A stretch of DNA of 64,000 nt, from NCBI GenBank assembly GCA_030015575.1, contig CM057338.1, forward strand, positions 773,649,864-773,713,863, in the 5' to 3' direction. This DNA comes from Agapanthus africanus. Taxonomy: Eukaryota > Streptophyta > Magnoliopsida > Asparagales > Amaryllidaceae. Each line of letters begins with the position of its first letter. Positions within the stretch are counted from its first letter, which is position 1. This document shows, in pieces, positions 45,881 to 57,232 of the stretch. The notes beneath the pieces are model-generated. The model was not told the DNA's origin. It searched no databases and saw nothing but the letters and a program-made list of their open reading frames with translations. A program made the translations under genes and the position numbers.

Positions 45881-48800
45881 TGTCATGACCCAAAATTGGC
45901 CCGTGACGGCCCTAATACTACGCAACGCCTAAAGACGCAACGTAGTAAAAGAAGGCCAAACCCAGAAATCTAAACCATGAAAAATATGGAAAAGATAATA
46001 TAAATTTTTGAAACATTTTAAATCGCAACCCAAATTCTTTAAAAGTCTTACTTTCCTTCTTTAAAATTTTAGCAACACCCCTTGTTGTAAAAACCAGCCA
46101 AGATGAATACAATACAAAAATAATGACAGTAGAGAAAAAGCTGTATATAAAAGACATCAAATCCACAATAATACACATAACGTCCTCACCAAGTCTCTAT
46201 GTCAATAATACAATAGTAGATGGAGAGTACAAAATACAACGAATGTACAATCGGAATTACAGATAGTCATCTAACCCACCTAAGCAAAAGGTACTGTGAG
46301 CTGATGCGGTATCTGTAGCAAGGGATGGTAGCTGGATAGCTGAATAGAAGAATAGCCTGCCTCGACTACTCTGGGGAAAAACCTGAAACACCTGTGGCAC
46401 AACGGGGGTGAGTTGCCAACTCGTGAATAGTAGATAACATATGCAGGTAATCGCAGGAATGTACGTACAGCATGAATCTAAGATATGCGATTACAGTAAT
46501 AATAAGTCATGCAAATGCTGAATAGGGAAAGTACAGTAGCCGGTACAATCAAATGTGAAGCTATAGTAACATGATAGCAATATGCAATAACTATGCAATA
46601 AGGATATGAGAAGGTAGATATGCAACTATCATACGGGTACACTATAGTACTGCCAATATATGAAACCGTGCATAAGGTAGGTAAATGTGAGGTATAGGAT
46701 GGAATATGTCATTTCCACGGAAACCTGACATCGTGGTAGGATCACAATCCATCAAGACACTCACATCCCAAATCGTCAAATCGGCCCCCACACCGGGCTT
46801 TCACATCACATAGATCTCACATCACCTCAAGTACAATATCGAATAGCTCTCCTATATCTCAAATGTACAATTCAACCATCTTTTTCATATCCAATATCCA
46901 CTCTCAATGAATCACCTACTATCCCAAGTCAAACCTCAAGTAAAACCTAACATCCTACAGGTATATATGTATATGCAGAAATAAATATGATGGGGTCAAT
47001 ACATATATATTAGCGTCCCACGCCACTAATATTGGTGTAAGGGTATATATAACAACGGCTAAATCCCCTGTTATATATACAAAGGTATTAAAGAAATATC
47101 ATGAAAACAGTGTGCCAAGCATCGACACAGAAATCCTCGTATATCGGGCTCGGTCAGTCCGGATCGGCCCACGGGGTCCGTCTGCGGTGTCGGCCCTCGG
47201 CCCCGCCAGTACAGATCATCCCGCATCCATCTCTCGACTCTGGCCAGTATCCTCCGGACAACTGCCAGGTCCAACCAATCACCGGTAGGTACTCGCCCGC
47301 CTCCAGGCTCAATCGGCAAACCCATCGATCTTCTTGCCGAGGGGAACCATACCGGGCCCCACCATGTACTCTCATATGGCAACCACACCTTGTATGGAGT
47401 ATGTAATCAGCACCGATAAAACTCATGGTGGACGCGCAAATATCATATCAAGGAAACCGGGTTGTTCAATGTATGCATAATTTCATGAACTTCCCGCGGT
47501 TCCCAAATCCCGAAATCATCATATAAAATCCAATGTAAACAATGCGCAAATCCAGGAATAAATATATGCGATATATCTGAATGCGAGCAGGTAAATAAAA
47601 GTATGCAGCTGAACCATATGTATGCAAAAATCAAGATGGTACAGCTGAGTGACATCAGTAAAGGTATACAGGTAACTACAACTGAATAGGTGTGGCAATG
47701 TATAGGTATCTACCTATAAGAACCGATGTCGTATACCCCCTGGGTATAAGTAACATATGTAGGAAATCCCCCCCGGTATAACTAAATATGTGCATGGTAT
47801 ACCTGTAGCCGTATCGCAAGTGTATATGTACCTATCACTAAAGGTAAGATACACTACAGGTATACGATGAGGTAGATGTCAAGTAAGATAAGCAATGGAA
47901 TCTATAAGGGGTTGTGTGTGACATGGCAATTATTGACGGTGTGTGTGTAGCATGCAATCCGTGCTCGTGCAACATGAACCGTCAATAATGTGTGCAGTGT
48001 CCTACGGCTGCTAGTCACAGTACTCTATATCAAGGAAAATAATATAAAGGCGCAATTCTAACAATGACGTAGAATGCGCGACAGGTAAATGAATCCTAGT
48101 CCAGACGCATAACGCCATGCGGGCGATTCCCCTGTAGATGTTAAATCTACTCACCTACGCTCCACGCTAGGTGAATCCTAATATCTGCTCTCCCTGTAGC
48201 CATGTCCGTAGTCCCTACCTGCAAACCTGCAAATAAAACATGGAAATCACATATCAGCCAAATATCCCGCGAAACGCGATATCGAACCAAAACGAGAAAC
48301 TCGCGTCGCGAACGAAACGCGCGTGTGCACGATATGCTGAATCGTGTGTGCACGCGTCTAAAACCATCGCGACACGCCGCGATACGCTGGATCACAGAAC
48401 CCACTCACGTATCGCGCGTATCGCGTAAACACAACGGACACCAAAAATGATATTTGGTCCCAGATTTCTACACAGAGCTAAACTTACAAAAATATATATG
48501 TAACAACACTCTACACACTAGCAGACACCTACAGGACCAAACCCCAACCCAAACCCCACCTATCTGGCCGCAATTTGCGGCCAGAATGAAGAAATTGGCG
48601 GCCTGAAGATGGAGTTAGGGGGTCGGGTTCTGGTGGTGTGATCTAAACCTAGGTATCATGTCCCAGTTTGCTCAATTTTTCTCTGTAAGGTCCGGGTCCA
48701 AAGCAGATCACAGAAATCACAAATATTGCTTAAAAACGATAATTTTGCACAAAATAGAAACCTTATGGTATTTTAGTGAAATCGGGGGATTTCTCAGTGT

Positions 48801-49618
48801 GAGTGACCCTACTAACACTAAATTAACCTAAGGTAGCTAACACAATCAACAATTTACCATAATATCTCACAAAGCACTAAAACTAGCACTAAACTAGCTA
48901 ATTTAGCACTAATCGAAGCAATCGATGCACAACTAAGCAAACCATGAAATGGGGTTAAGGAAATATACCCACTGAACCCTAGAAGGCAGGTGAAGATGTG
49001 GAGAAGAGCTTCTGCAAGAGCTGGGGTTCCTGTTGCTGCTGTTGCTGCTGCTTCTGATGCTTTCTGCTGCTTCTGCTGCTGCCTCTGGTGCTGCTGCTGC
49101 AGATGATGATGATGATGATGATGTTGTTGTTGTTGTTGTTGTCACTGCTGCTGTGTGTGTGTGTGTGTGTGTTGTGAGAGAGTGAGAGAATGAGAAAAAA
49201 GAGAGTGAGGATGAGAGAACACAAACAAAACCCCCCTTCTCACTCTCTCTCACTTCATTAAATGAAGCATGGCTCATGCCATGATGCCCATGCTCACTCT
49301 CTCTCTCCTAAAGTCAACCAATAAACATTCCATTTAAATTCATTTTCCATTTAAAACAATAATGAATATATACAACCATAACACTTAACAATTATTAAAA
49401 CTAGATTAGGGAGAAATGGTTAGTTAACCATGGTTGCTAATCATGGTTAACCCCAAAAACAACCCTAGCTATCATGCACAAGTGTGTGCAAGCCTAACAA
49501 AATTCCAATAAAATACACAATAAATAGGATAAAATATTTAAAACTTAATTTGGTAAACTTTTGTTAAAAACTATATATAAAAATATAATTAGCTACAAAC
49601 ACATTCTAAGGTGTTACA
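45881..49618 (-). repeat. T2 5' LTR (3738 bp)
   Basis: Partner of 38324-42049. It carries the 31-nt block at 46395-46425, the hairpin at 47929-47989 and the microsatellite at 49029-49172. Confidence 0.93.
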
Positions 49619-49623
49619 CTTTT
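49619..49623 (+). repeat. Target site duplication of T2, right copy (CTTTT)
   Basis: Same five bases as 38319-38323. Confidence 0.93.
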
Positions 49624-50935
49624 AGTGAGCAAATATTAGTTAATGTAATTTAAATATATCATATATATATTATTATACATTAAATTATCGAATCAACACT
49701 TGATCCGATAATCTGGCTATATCGCATATAACCGACTAATATTTATCCGTACCGATTCATCGAATCAACACTTGATCCGATGACCCGGCTGATATCAAAT
49801 ATCGCGAGAATAGAATACGGTATCTCATATCGTATTATTCACGGTCCCGCACATATCACATACGTGCCCCTACTCCGTTTTTCCTGAGCCAAGAAACCTC
49901 TGTGTAGGACTCTAAAGAATCGTCAATACGCCGGCAGTAGGTGATGATCATATCAAACACCCACAAGCTGCAAGCGGTCAGCTAAACGTAACAGCTACCC
50001 AGGTATTGAGCGCTCAGAAGATCAACAAGCAAGCCTGTACATTCTCCTGTGAATCAAAACAGTAACACTCCCGTATAGTCCGGCCTCGTCGTCTGATATG
50101 TCGCATATCTCGCCTAGGGGTGGTAAACGTCAGACCCCAGTAGCTTGATAAGTCGTGTCGATATAAGGTCTATAACAGTTCGAGAAACTACTGATAATAC
50201 TTACCAGTAAATCTCAGCAACCCTGGCCAGGGATTTCCGGTTATAGCCAATCGAACACAGCGCAACATCAACTCCCTATACCGGGAGAGACGAATCCCCT
50301 CCTATCGCTCATTGCCTCCATATGATTCGGGACTGTACCCAAAAGCCACCTTTTTGCACGCCCTCTTGGACGTGGTATGATGGAAATCAAAGAACAGTGG
50401 GAATCACACAAGACTCTATGACGATCTCGGGTCAACAGATTACTCTGTACCAGTGTCACCGGAGAACTGCCATCTGACGTAAGGTATAATACCATCTGGG
50501 AGTTCTCGGTGAGTCCGTCCAGTGTACCCAGTCTCTACTGAGCACCCGTACACCATCCTTGATGTCAAACACCGATGGATATGGAATCATCCATCGCCCA
50601 TCATATGGGTCAAGATGCGTATACGCTAGTCTACTCTGGTGTATCGATGCCCTGTCTCGATACACCCTCGACTAGGAACAGTTATAGGATGTACTCGTCG
50701 ACTACCATGGCCCCACTAGTATGATCTCATCATATTCCCAGTAGTCGAGTAGATATCCTAAGGGCTTTATCAACATGTAATATAGAGACAATCAGAGTAC
50801 ATGTTAAGATAAACTACAACCAGATTGCATACTATCATGTCGAGCAAGAAAGTCCTCCCTATATATGTCCAAGCATCCATTACAATATACATCGTATGTA
50901 CAGTAATGGCCTCTAGGGCATACATATAACTAACA

Positions 50936-50940
50936 CTAAG
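50936..50940 (+). repeat. Target site duplication of B1, right copy (CTAAG)
   Basis: Same five bases as 37466-37470. Confidence 0.92.
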
Positions 50941-51524
50941 GTTCAAAGGCAGTTCAGACGGTCACATAATCGAGTTAAGGTTTGTGTTCTTCTAGAGGGT
51001 CCACCGCGTTACTTGCACGACTTTGAACGTTCTTAAACCACGGAAAAATCCAACACTTGGAAATTTTCCGGCAGGGGAAAAAGTGAGTTATTGATATCCG
51101 GTCGAACTTTTTAACACGTTCTAAAAATTACCCGGACAAACTAAACGAAGTTAAACTTTCCGATCGAATCAACGAGCTCCCAATACAACCCAGAAAACTC
51201 AACACTTGAGTAAGAATTAAAAATTCCCAGAAGAATCAGGAAACACATACGGATGTTACTGTGGAAACAGTGAAACATGAATTTATTGTTTGGCCGCGGA
51301 TCCGCCGCCAAAGCCATGGTACGGCCGCGGTTCCGCGGCGCTTTTATAGTATTGGTGGCACGTGTTTCACAGTAACTCTTGTATTTCCCTGCTGATTTTT
51401 TTGAGCATTTTTAATACAGAAAAAATACAATTTTAGAAAATTTCCAGAAACTAGGGTTTTACGGGTATTCGGAGTTCAATCGGACTTTAAACTTCTCCTA
51501 GACTTCGCCTAAAGCTCTAACTTG
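50941..51524 (-). other. B2 leader, PBS-proximal part
   Basis: Non-coding. It contains repeated TCAACACTTG-type segments, one partly similar to 37290-37375, and the palindrome pair at 51292-51341. Confidence 0.8.
51292..51341 (-). other. GC-rich palindrome pair in B2 leader
   Basis: GGCCGCGGATCCGCCGCC (51292-51309) and GGCCGCGGTTCCGCGGCGC (51323-51341), centres about 31 bp apart, about 210 nt downstream of the PBS. Confidence 0.88.
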
Positions 51525-51536
51525 GCTCTGATACCA
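51525..51536 (-). other. B2 primer binding site (initiator Met-tRNA)
   Basis: Minus-strand TGGTATCAGAGC, exact, one base after the LTR end. Confidence 0.93.
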
Positions 51537-51537
51537 C

Positions 51538-53704
51538 TGTAGGGTTACTAGGCACTCTCACAAGGTTCTACAAGGTATCAACCATGCCCGATTTAAAATT
51601 TAGACATGCCGAACAACCCTAACCAAGATCTTTAAATTAGAGATTAGGCGAAACAAAGCATGTTAAACACTTTAACATCTAAGAGTTTGGGATTACAACC
51701 TTTGTAGTCTGGTCCTTCACTTCATAAGCTCCGTGTTGAGGTCTCTTCGCTGCGATCATCAAGAATCCGGACTCTAGAGAGGCTCCACGAAGAGAAAGAT
51801 GCAAGCTTGCTTTCGATCTTCGATAACAAAGATGATCTACCTTGAAGTTTCTTTAACACAAGCTCTCACTCACTAATGAAGTGAACACCCTCATCTAAAT
51901 AGCAAGGATAGATGAGGACGACAAAGTAGGATTTAACTCTCATTTGTTTTCTTATTCTCACTCACTTTCATCACAAAAATCAAAGCAAGAAAGCTTTTCA
52001 AAGAGGAAGAAGAAGATGATTCTTTTTGTGATGAATAATGAAAATGTAATAATCATTAATAATGCAACCATGGTAGACTATGAAGAGGCTAATCCATGTA
52101 GAGATTTAACTAGGGCTAAGGGTTTGGGTTGGGTTAAGAATGAGTCACTTAAAATATCAACCATAATATCTTAGCTCATAACAAAAGAAAACATTCTAAA
52201 AGGTTCAAGAAAGAACTAACCCAATTCAAACCCTAACCTTGTTTAATCTCCACTAAACATGTTGCATTAGTAATCATATCATGTTACAATATTATATATC
52301 ACATATATAATGTTTATTGTAACAAAATAAAATAATACAATTAACATATATCGCATATATATCAATGTATTACCCGAGTGAGAAAAAGAATCTTTTAGTG
52401 AGCTTATATTAGTTAATGTAATTTAATATATCATATATATAATTATACATTAAATCATCGAATCAACACTTGATCCGACAATCTGGCTATATCGCATATA
52501 ACCGACTAATATATCATTTACCGATTCATCGAATCAACACTTGATCCGATGACCCGGCTGATATCAAATATCGCGAGAATAGAATACGGTATCTCATATC
52601 GCATTATCCTCGGTCCTGCACATATCACATATGTGCCCCTACTCCGTTTTGCCTGAGTTAAGAAACCTCTGTGTAGGGCTCTAAAGAATCGTCAATACGC
52701 CGGCAGCAGGTGATGATCATATCAAACACCCACAAGCTGCAAGCGGTCAGCTAAACGTAACAGCCACCCAGGTATTGAGCGATCAGAAGATTAACAAGCA
52801 AGCCTGTACATTCTTCTGCGAATCCAATCAGTAACACTCCCATACAGTCCGGTCTCGTCGTCTGATATGTCGCATATCTCGCCTAGGGGTGGTAAACGTC
52901 AGACCCCAGTAGCTTGATAAGTCGTGTCGATATGAGGTCTATAACAGTTCAAGAAACTACTGATAACACTTACCAGTAAATCTCAGCAACCCTGGCCAGC
53001 GACTTCCAGTTATAGCCAATCGAACACAGCACAACATCAACTCCCTATACTGGGAGAGACGAATCCCCTCCTATCGCTCATTGCCTCCATGTGATTCGAG
53101 ACTGTACCCAAAAGCCACCTTTTTGCATGCCCTCTTGGACGTGGTATGATGGAAATCAAAGCACAGTGGGAATCACACAAGACTCTATGACGATCTCGGG
53201 TCTACAGACTAACCTGTACCAGTGTCACCAGAGAACTGCCATCTGACGTAAGGTATAATACCATCTGGGAGTTCTCGGCGAGTCCGTCCAGTGTACCCAG
53301 TCTTCACTGAGTACCCGTATACCTTCTCTGATATCAAACACCAATGGATATGAGATCATCCATCGGCCATCATATGGGTCAAGAAGCGCATACGCTATTC
53401 TACTCTGGAGTATCGATGCCCTGTCTCGGTACTCCCACGACTAGGAACATTTAAAGGATGTACTTGTCGACTACAGTGGCCCCACTAGTATGATCTCATT
53501 ATAGTCCCAGTAGTCGAGTACATATCCTAAGGGCTTTATCAACATGTAACATAGAGACAATCGGAGTACATGTTAAGATAAAATACAACCAGATAGCATA
53601 CTATCATGTCGAGCAAGAAAGTCCTCCCTATATATGTCCAAGCATCCACTACAATATATATCGTATGTACAGTAATGGCTTCTAGGGCATACATATAACT
53701 TACA
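51538..53704 (-). repeat. B2 5' LTR (2167 bp)
   Basis: Minus-strand start TGTAAGTTATATGTATGCCC (53704), end CCCTACA (51538). It matches solo LTR B1. It includes the unoccupied T2 site at 52392-52396. Confidence 0.92.
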
Positions 53705-53808
53705 AAATCAGCACAAAAAAATACTGGGTAGAAACCAAATATTCCAGAAAACAAAACACCAAAATTAAGATACAATAGTGGAAAAATGAGTTGAATCGGC
53801 CTTGACTC

Positions 53809-53846
53809 GGCCGCCGATCCGTGGCAAAACCCACTGTTCCGCTGTG
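53809..53846 (-). other. Decayed GC-rich palindrome pair in D leader
   Basis: GGCCGCCGATCCGTGGC (53809-53825) and the weaker ACTGTTCCGCTGTGC (53832-53846), about 220 nt downstream of the PBS. Centre spacing is about 20 bp here, unlike the 30-31 bp elsewhere. Confidence 0.55.
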
Positions 53847-54050
53847 CTTCCAAGGCCGTCTTAGCGATTCATTAGCTCATTTTCCTACAGTATTCTTAGA
53901 ATACCCTGCACACATTTTTCATACCTCTGAAATAATTTTTCTGGCTGTTTTAAAATTCGACAGAAAGCATGGTATTCGGTGTTTCGTTTTCGTGTTTTTC
54001 GGACGATCGAAGTTTTAACACTTGCTAACAAGTTCGTAAAGGTTTAGTAG

Positions 54051-54062
54051 GATTTGATACCA
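54051..54062 (-). other. D primer binding site, mutated
   Basis: Minus-strand TGGTATCAAATC against TGGTATCAGAGC, two mismatches, at the usual one-base distance from the LTR. Confidence 0.8.
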
Positions 54063-54063
54063 C

Positions 54064-56064
54064 TGTAAGTCGATGTTGCTCACTCCACGGGTTTGCGGGG
54101 AGGTGGAAAATGTAAAAAACGATCTTTACAAAGCTCGCAACACCGACGCGAACTCCAGGATCGATGCTAAACCCTAACTAGCAAACTGTTATGAGGTTAA
54201 CTACTTGGATAGAATGTTATACCTCATGAATTCATGTCCTTCGGGTCATCTTGTCGCTGTCCTCCTCCTCGTCATAGGCTCCAAGGATCGTAACGGATTG
54301 ATGCTTCCTTGTCGGCCTCCTCGAGTCAAAGATGATCCACCCGAGAGTCTATAGACCGGGCTCCTACCTCAAATCCGAGGAAACCAGGGCATCTAGTTCG
54401 CTACACTAGATGACCTAGGTGATGTAGAGATTGTAGATGGATTGGTTTGTCTCTAATAGCCTTAGGTTTCTCAACTCATCAGACATGAAAGGCTAGAGGT
54501 AGAAGATGGTAAGCTTGAGGAAAAATGGTGAAGAGTTAGCATGAGAATGGAGAGTGTACTCTCTTGTGAATTATGAACCATACAAAAATGTAATAGAATA
54601 AATCTTATCACAAATCAAGCATGGTTCATGAGTCATGGCATAAAAACTCTCCATATGTCACCAAGATCCATGCTCCATATTATGCAAACCTCAACCTCAT
54701 TTCCTCCACCTCATAATGTATTTAATCATTTAACCTAAAATGGTTAATACAAAGATGAGGTGTCATCTTCTAGAAGCATTCTTGAATAAATTACGAAAAT
54801 TCCCCTCATCCGTATATACATACCCGTATCCGTATTCTGAAAAATACGAATACAAAAGAGACAAAAATAATCCATAAGTATAATACTAGGATCCGGCTTA
54901 AACCAAATCCCACTAGTATTATCTTTCCGAATTATCATTCATGCACAAGTACACGTATGTGATCGAACCCTGTCGTAAACCATACGACCTCTACATCTTT
55001 TGCCCGATGCAGGGAAACCCTCTGTGTGGGACTCTAAAGACTCGACACTATGCTGGCAGTGGGTTTAACCACAAGCCGTCAGCGGTACTAGCTGCACATA
55101 ACGGCTACCCAGGTATCTGTCGATAAGAATGCCGAAGATCAAACTCATCCGAACTCCTACTGAGCCTATCTGTGACAATCTCCGTACAGTTCGGTCTGTT
55201 CGTCTAAGAGTATCGCATATCGGGCCAAGGGGGCGGTAGCCGTCAGACCCCTAATAGCGCAATAAGTCATGCCGGAGAATAGCCCAAAACACCCTAAGAA
55301 TCTACTAGAGTACCTACCAGTAAATCTCGCTTTCCTTGACCAACGACTATATGTAATGGCCTTCCGAACACAGCGTGATATCAACCCCCAAAACCGAGAG
55401 AGGCAAATCCTATCTAACCGCCATTGCCTCCAAGTGCTTCAGGACTGCACCCAACTACTACCTGTTTGCACGACTCCTTTGAACCGTGGTAAGTTAGTAA
55501 TCTAAGAACAGTGGGAACACACTCGAGGCAAAGTAGCAGTGTCAAGTCAACAGACTATGTTGTACTCATGTCACCTGGACACTGCTACCCGACGATAGGT
55601 ATAATACCCACCAGTAGTTCCCTACGAGTCCTTTCCAGTGTACTCATAACCCAATGAGCACCCTCATACTATCTCCAGTACGACATACTAATGGCTGTGG
55701 GACAGACCATCTCCCGTGCTGGGATGAGAAGCGTATACATTAGTCTCCTTTGGAGTATCGATGCCCTGTCTCGATAATCCTACGACTAGGGACCTGTATA
55801 AGGATATGCTTATAGACTATCCAGCCCCTTCTAGTGTGACTGCCATCATAACGCTGGTAGTCAAGCGAAGATCCTAAGGGCTCTACCAATATGTATAAGC
55901 GATATGCAAAAACACATGCTCATATTAAGGTAGAAACAAACCAGGTAGCATACTACCATTTTGAGCAAGACTGTTACTGTATCCGTATATATCCCAAGCT
56001 TCTATTAAGTAATATACAAACTAGTATGATATAATAATGGTCTCTAGGGCATATATCACTAACA
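54064..56064 (-). repeat. D 5' LTR (2001 bp)
   Basis: Minus-strand TGTTAGTG start (56064) and GACTTACA end (54064). Sections 54960-55880 align with A LTRs (for example 58260-59180). Confidence 0.88.
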
Positions 56065-57232
56065 CCTCTTATATTCTTTGCTGCTTCTCTTTGTTTCTTG
56101 AGAATTGGATTAATATATGCTTGTTGCAACTGATGCAAAAGCAATATCTGGTGTTGTACAAGACTTTGCATGATTGACTCAATTGCCTAAGTAAATGATA
56201 TGTTACTCATGACAACCCCACTCCTCATAAGTCTCGAAGACATCCCTTTCAGAGTGGGTGGCTCCAGCACCTGCGGGTACACCACCACGCCAGGAGTCGT
56301 CCATTCTAAAATACTTTTAGAATATTGTTCATGTACCTGACTGGGAAACTTCCCAAATCTAGATCTAAAACCGGAATTATTTATCTGGTATTGTACAAGA
56401 CATTGCATGATTGACTCAATTGCATAAGAAAATGATATGTCATTCATACCAGTCCCTCTCCTCATCAGTCTAGAAGAAACCTCTTTAAAGAGGGTGACTC
56501 CATCACCTGCGGGTACACTACCATGCCAAGAGTCGTTCATTCTAAAATACTTTTAGAATACTGTCTAAATACCCGATTTGGGAATCATCCCAAATCTAGA
56601 TTTAGTCACCAGAATTCCTGATATATTATCCATATCCAAAGTGGAGAAAACACTGTGTGACAACCAAAGTTTGACCGATTGTAGTATAGGAACATCATTT
56701 CCTATCTGGAGTATGTCATCCAAATCCAGGACAGTACTACTTACATCTTTCTTACTATGTTCATCTTTTGTTTTGATAAAGTCAGTTACCTTGACTGTCT
56801 CATCAAAACAGATGATCAGCCTCCGCTATCCATTCTTCATTCTACGAATAGACATAAGCATCTTGCACACCTTCCGCTGCTCCCACTGACTACGATAACC
56901 CTCTGGCAAAGTTATATACACGTACACTTCCAAAATCCCATTTAGAAAGACATTATAGTCATCTACCTACCAGATATCATAGCTACAAACTGCATCAGTG
57001 CCAAATCATATTTATATGGATTTCAGCGTAGACACTGAAGTAAAAGTAACATCACAATCCACAATGGGTATTTGATGAAAACTCTTTACAACAAGTCTAA
57101 CCTTATTAGTTTTGTACATTTCCACCTGCACAGATCTCGAAAGATCTACTTGCTCCTAATAGGTTTTACCCTTTCAGGAGCACCCAGCAAAATCTAAAAT
57201 CTATGATTTGCTGAAATACGTGGAGTCCATCT
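56065..57232 (-). pseudogene. E: old copia reverse-transcriptase relic with internal duplication
   Basis: Minus-strand copia RT in ruins. From the right: the RT N-terminus (matching the region around WTLDFAPEGVEPVG of A2), FLNGILEVYVYITLPEGY, CFDETVKVTDFIKTKDE, then LDLDDILQIGND in place of YVDDILLIGND, so the active site is gone. Further left DSWHGSVPAGDGVTLFKE matches DSKRGNLPACHGITLSKE of A1. That part is duplicated in tandem (56140-56612). The last readable piece, NPILKKQREAAKNI, matches NPGEKHWIAVKNI. It is host to D (left) and A3 (right), so it is the oldest layer in the window. Confidence 0.82.
56140..56612 (-). repeat. Tandem duplication, period ~237 bp, in E
   Basis: TGTACAAGACTTTGCATGAT at 56155 and TGTACAAGACATTGCATGAT at 56392; CATTCTAAAATACTTTTAG at 56302 and 56538. 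The copies differ at many sites, so the event is old. Confidence 0.88.

Larger units (their letters stand above)
38324..49618 (-). mobile_element. T2: gypsy (Tekay/Del-like) element with 3.7 kb LTRs and decayed coding
   Basis: Minus-strand element with CTTTT duplication on both sides. 5' LTR 45881-49618, PBS 45865-45876, decayed gag-pol 42066-45636, polypurine tract, 3' LTR 38324-42049. LTRs start TGTAACACC, end GTGACA/ATGACA and differ by roughly 1% by eye. RT relic motifs and the CX2CX4HX4C gag place it in Ty3/gypsy. Leader, PBS spacer, 3' tail and several LTR blocks are shared with T1. Internal coding is far more damaged than LTR divergence suggests, so T2 was probably already defective when it inserted. 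Confidence 0.93.
37471..50935 (-). mobile_element. B1: solo LTR of the B family, interrupted by T2
   Basis: 37471-38323 plus 49624-50935 form one LTR of about 2165 bp, matching B2's LTR (2167 bp). It has TG/CA ends and is flanked by the CTAAG duplication, with no internal region of its own. A solo LTR forms by recombination between the two LTRs of a full element. It lies in the leader of B2. T2 is inserted in it. Confidence 0.9.
33933..53704 (-). mobile_element. Copia element B2, 5' part, interrupted by G and by solo LTR B1
   Basis: Minus-strand copia element. 5' LTR 51538-53704, PBS 51525-51536, leader 50941-51524 continuing at 35029-37465, then a heavily decayed gag-protease-integrase (33933-35028) cut by gypsy G in the integrase. 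Solo LTR B1 with T2 inside splits the leader. It is related to family A (leader blocks and proteins align) but has a different LTR. B2 lies in the leader of copia D; the 5 bases to its right are AAATC. Confidence 0.82.
53705..56064 (-). mobile_element. Copia element D, 5' LTR and start of leader
   Basis: Minus-strand copia element related to A. 5' LTR 54064-56064 (2001 bp), decayed PBS 54051-54062, leader 53705-54050, then cut by B2. The rest lies left of the window. It is inserted in the old copia RT relic E; the right flank is CCTCT. The LTR start TGTTAGTGATATATGCCC and several LTR blocks are shared with A, but there is little W-box repetition here. Confidence 0.85.

Noticed and set aside
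37471..53704. Tandem element (LTR - short internal - LTR) made of B1 and B2
   Set aside because: B1 has its own CTAAG target duplication on both sides and no PBS on its left, so it is a separate solo LTR insertion.
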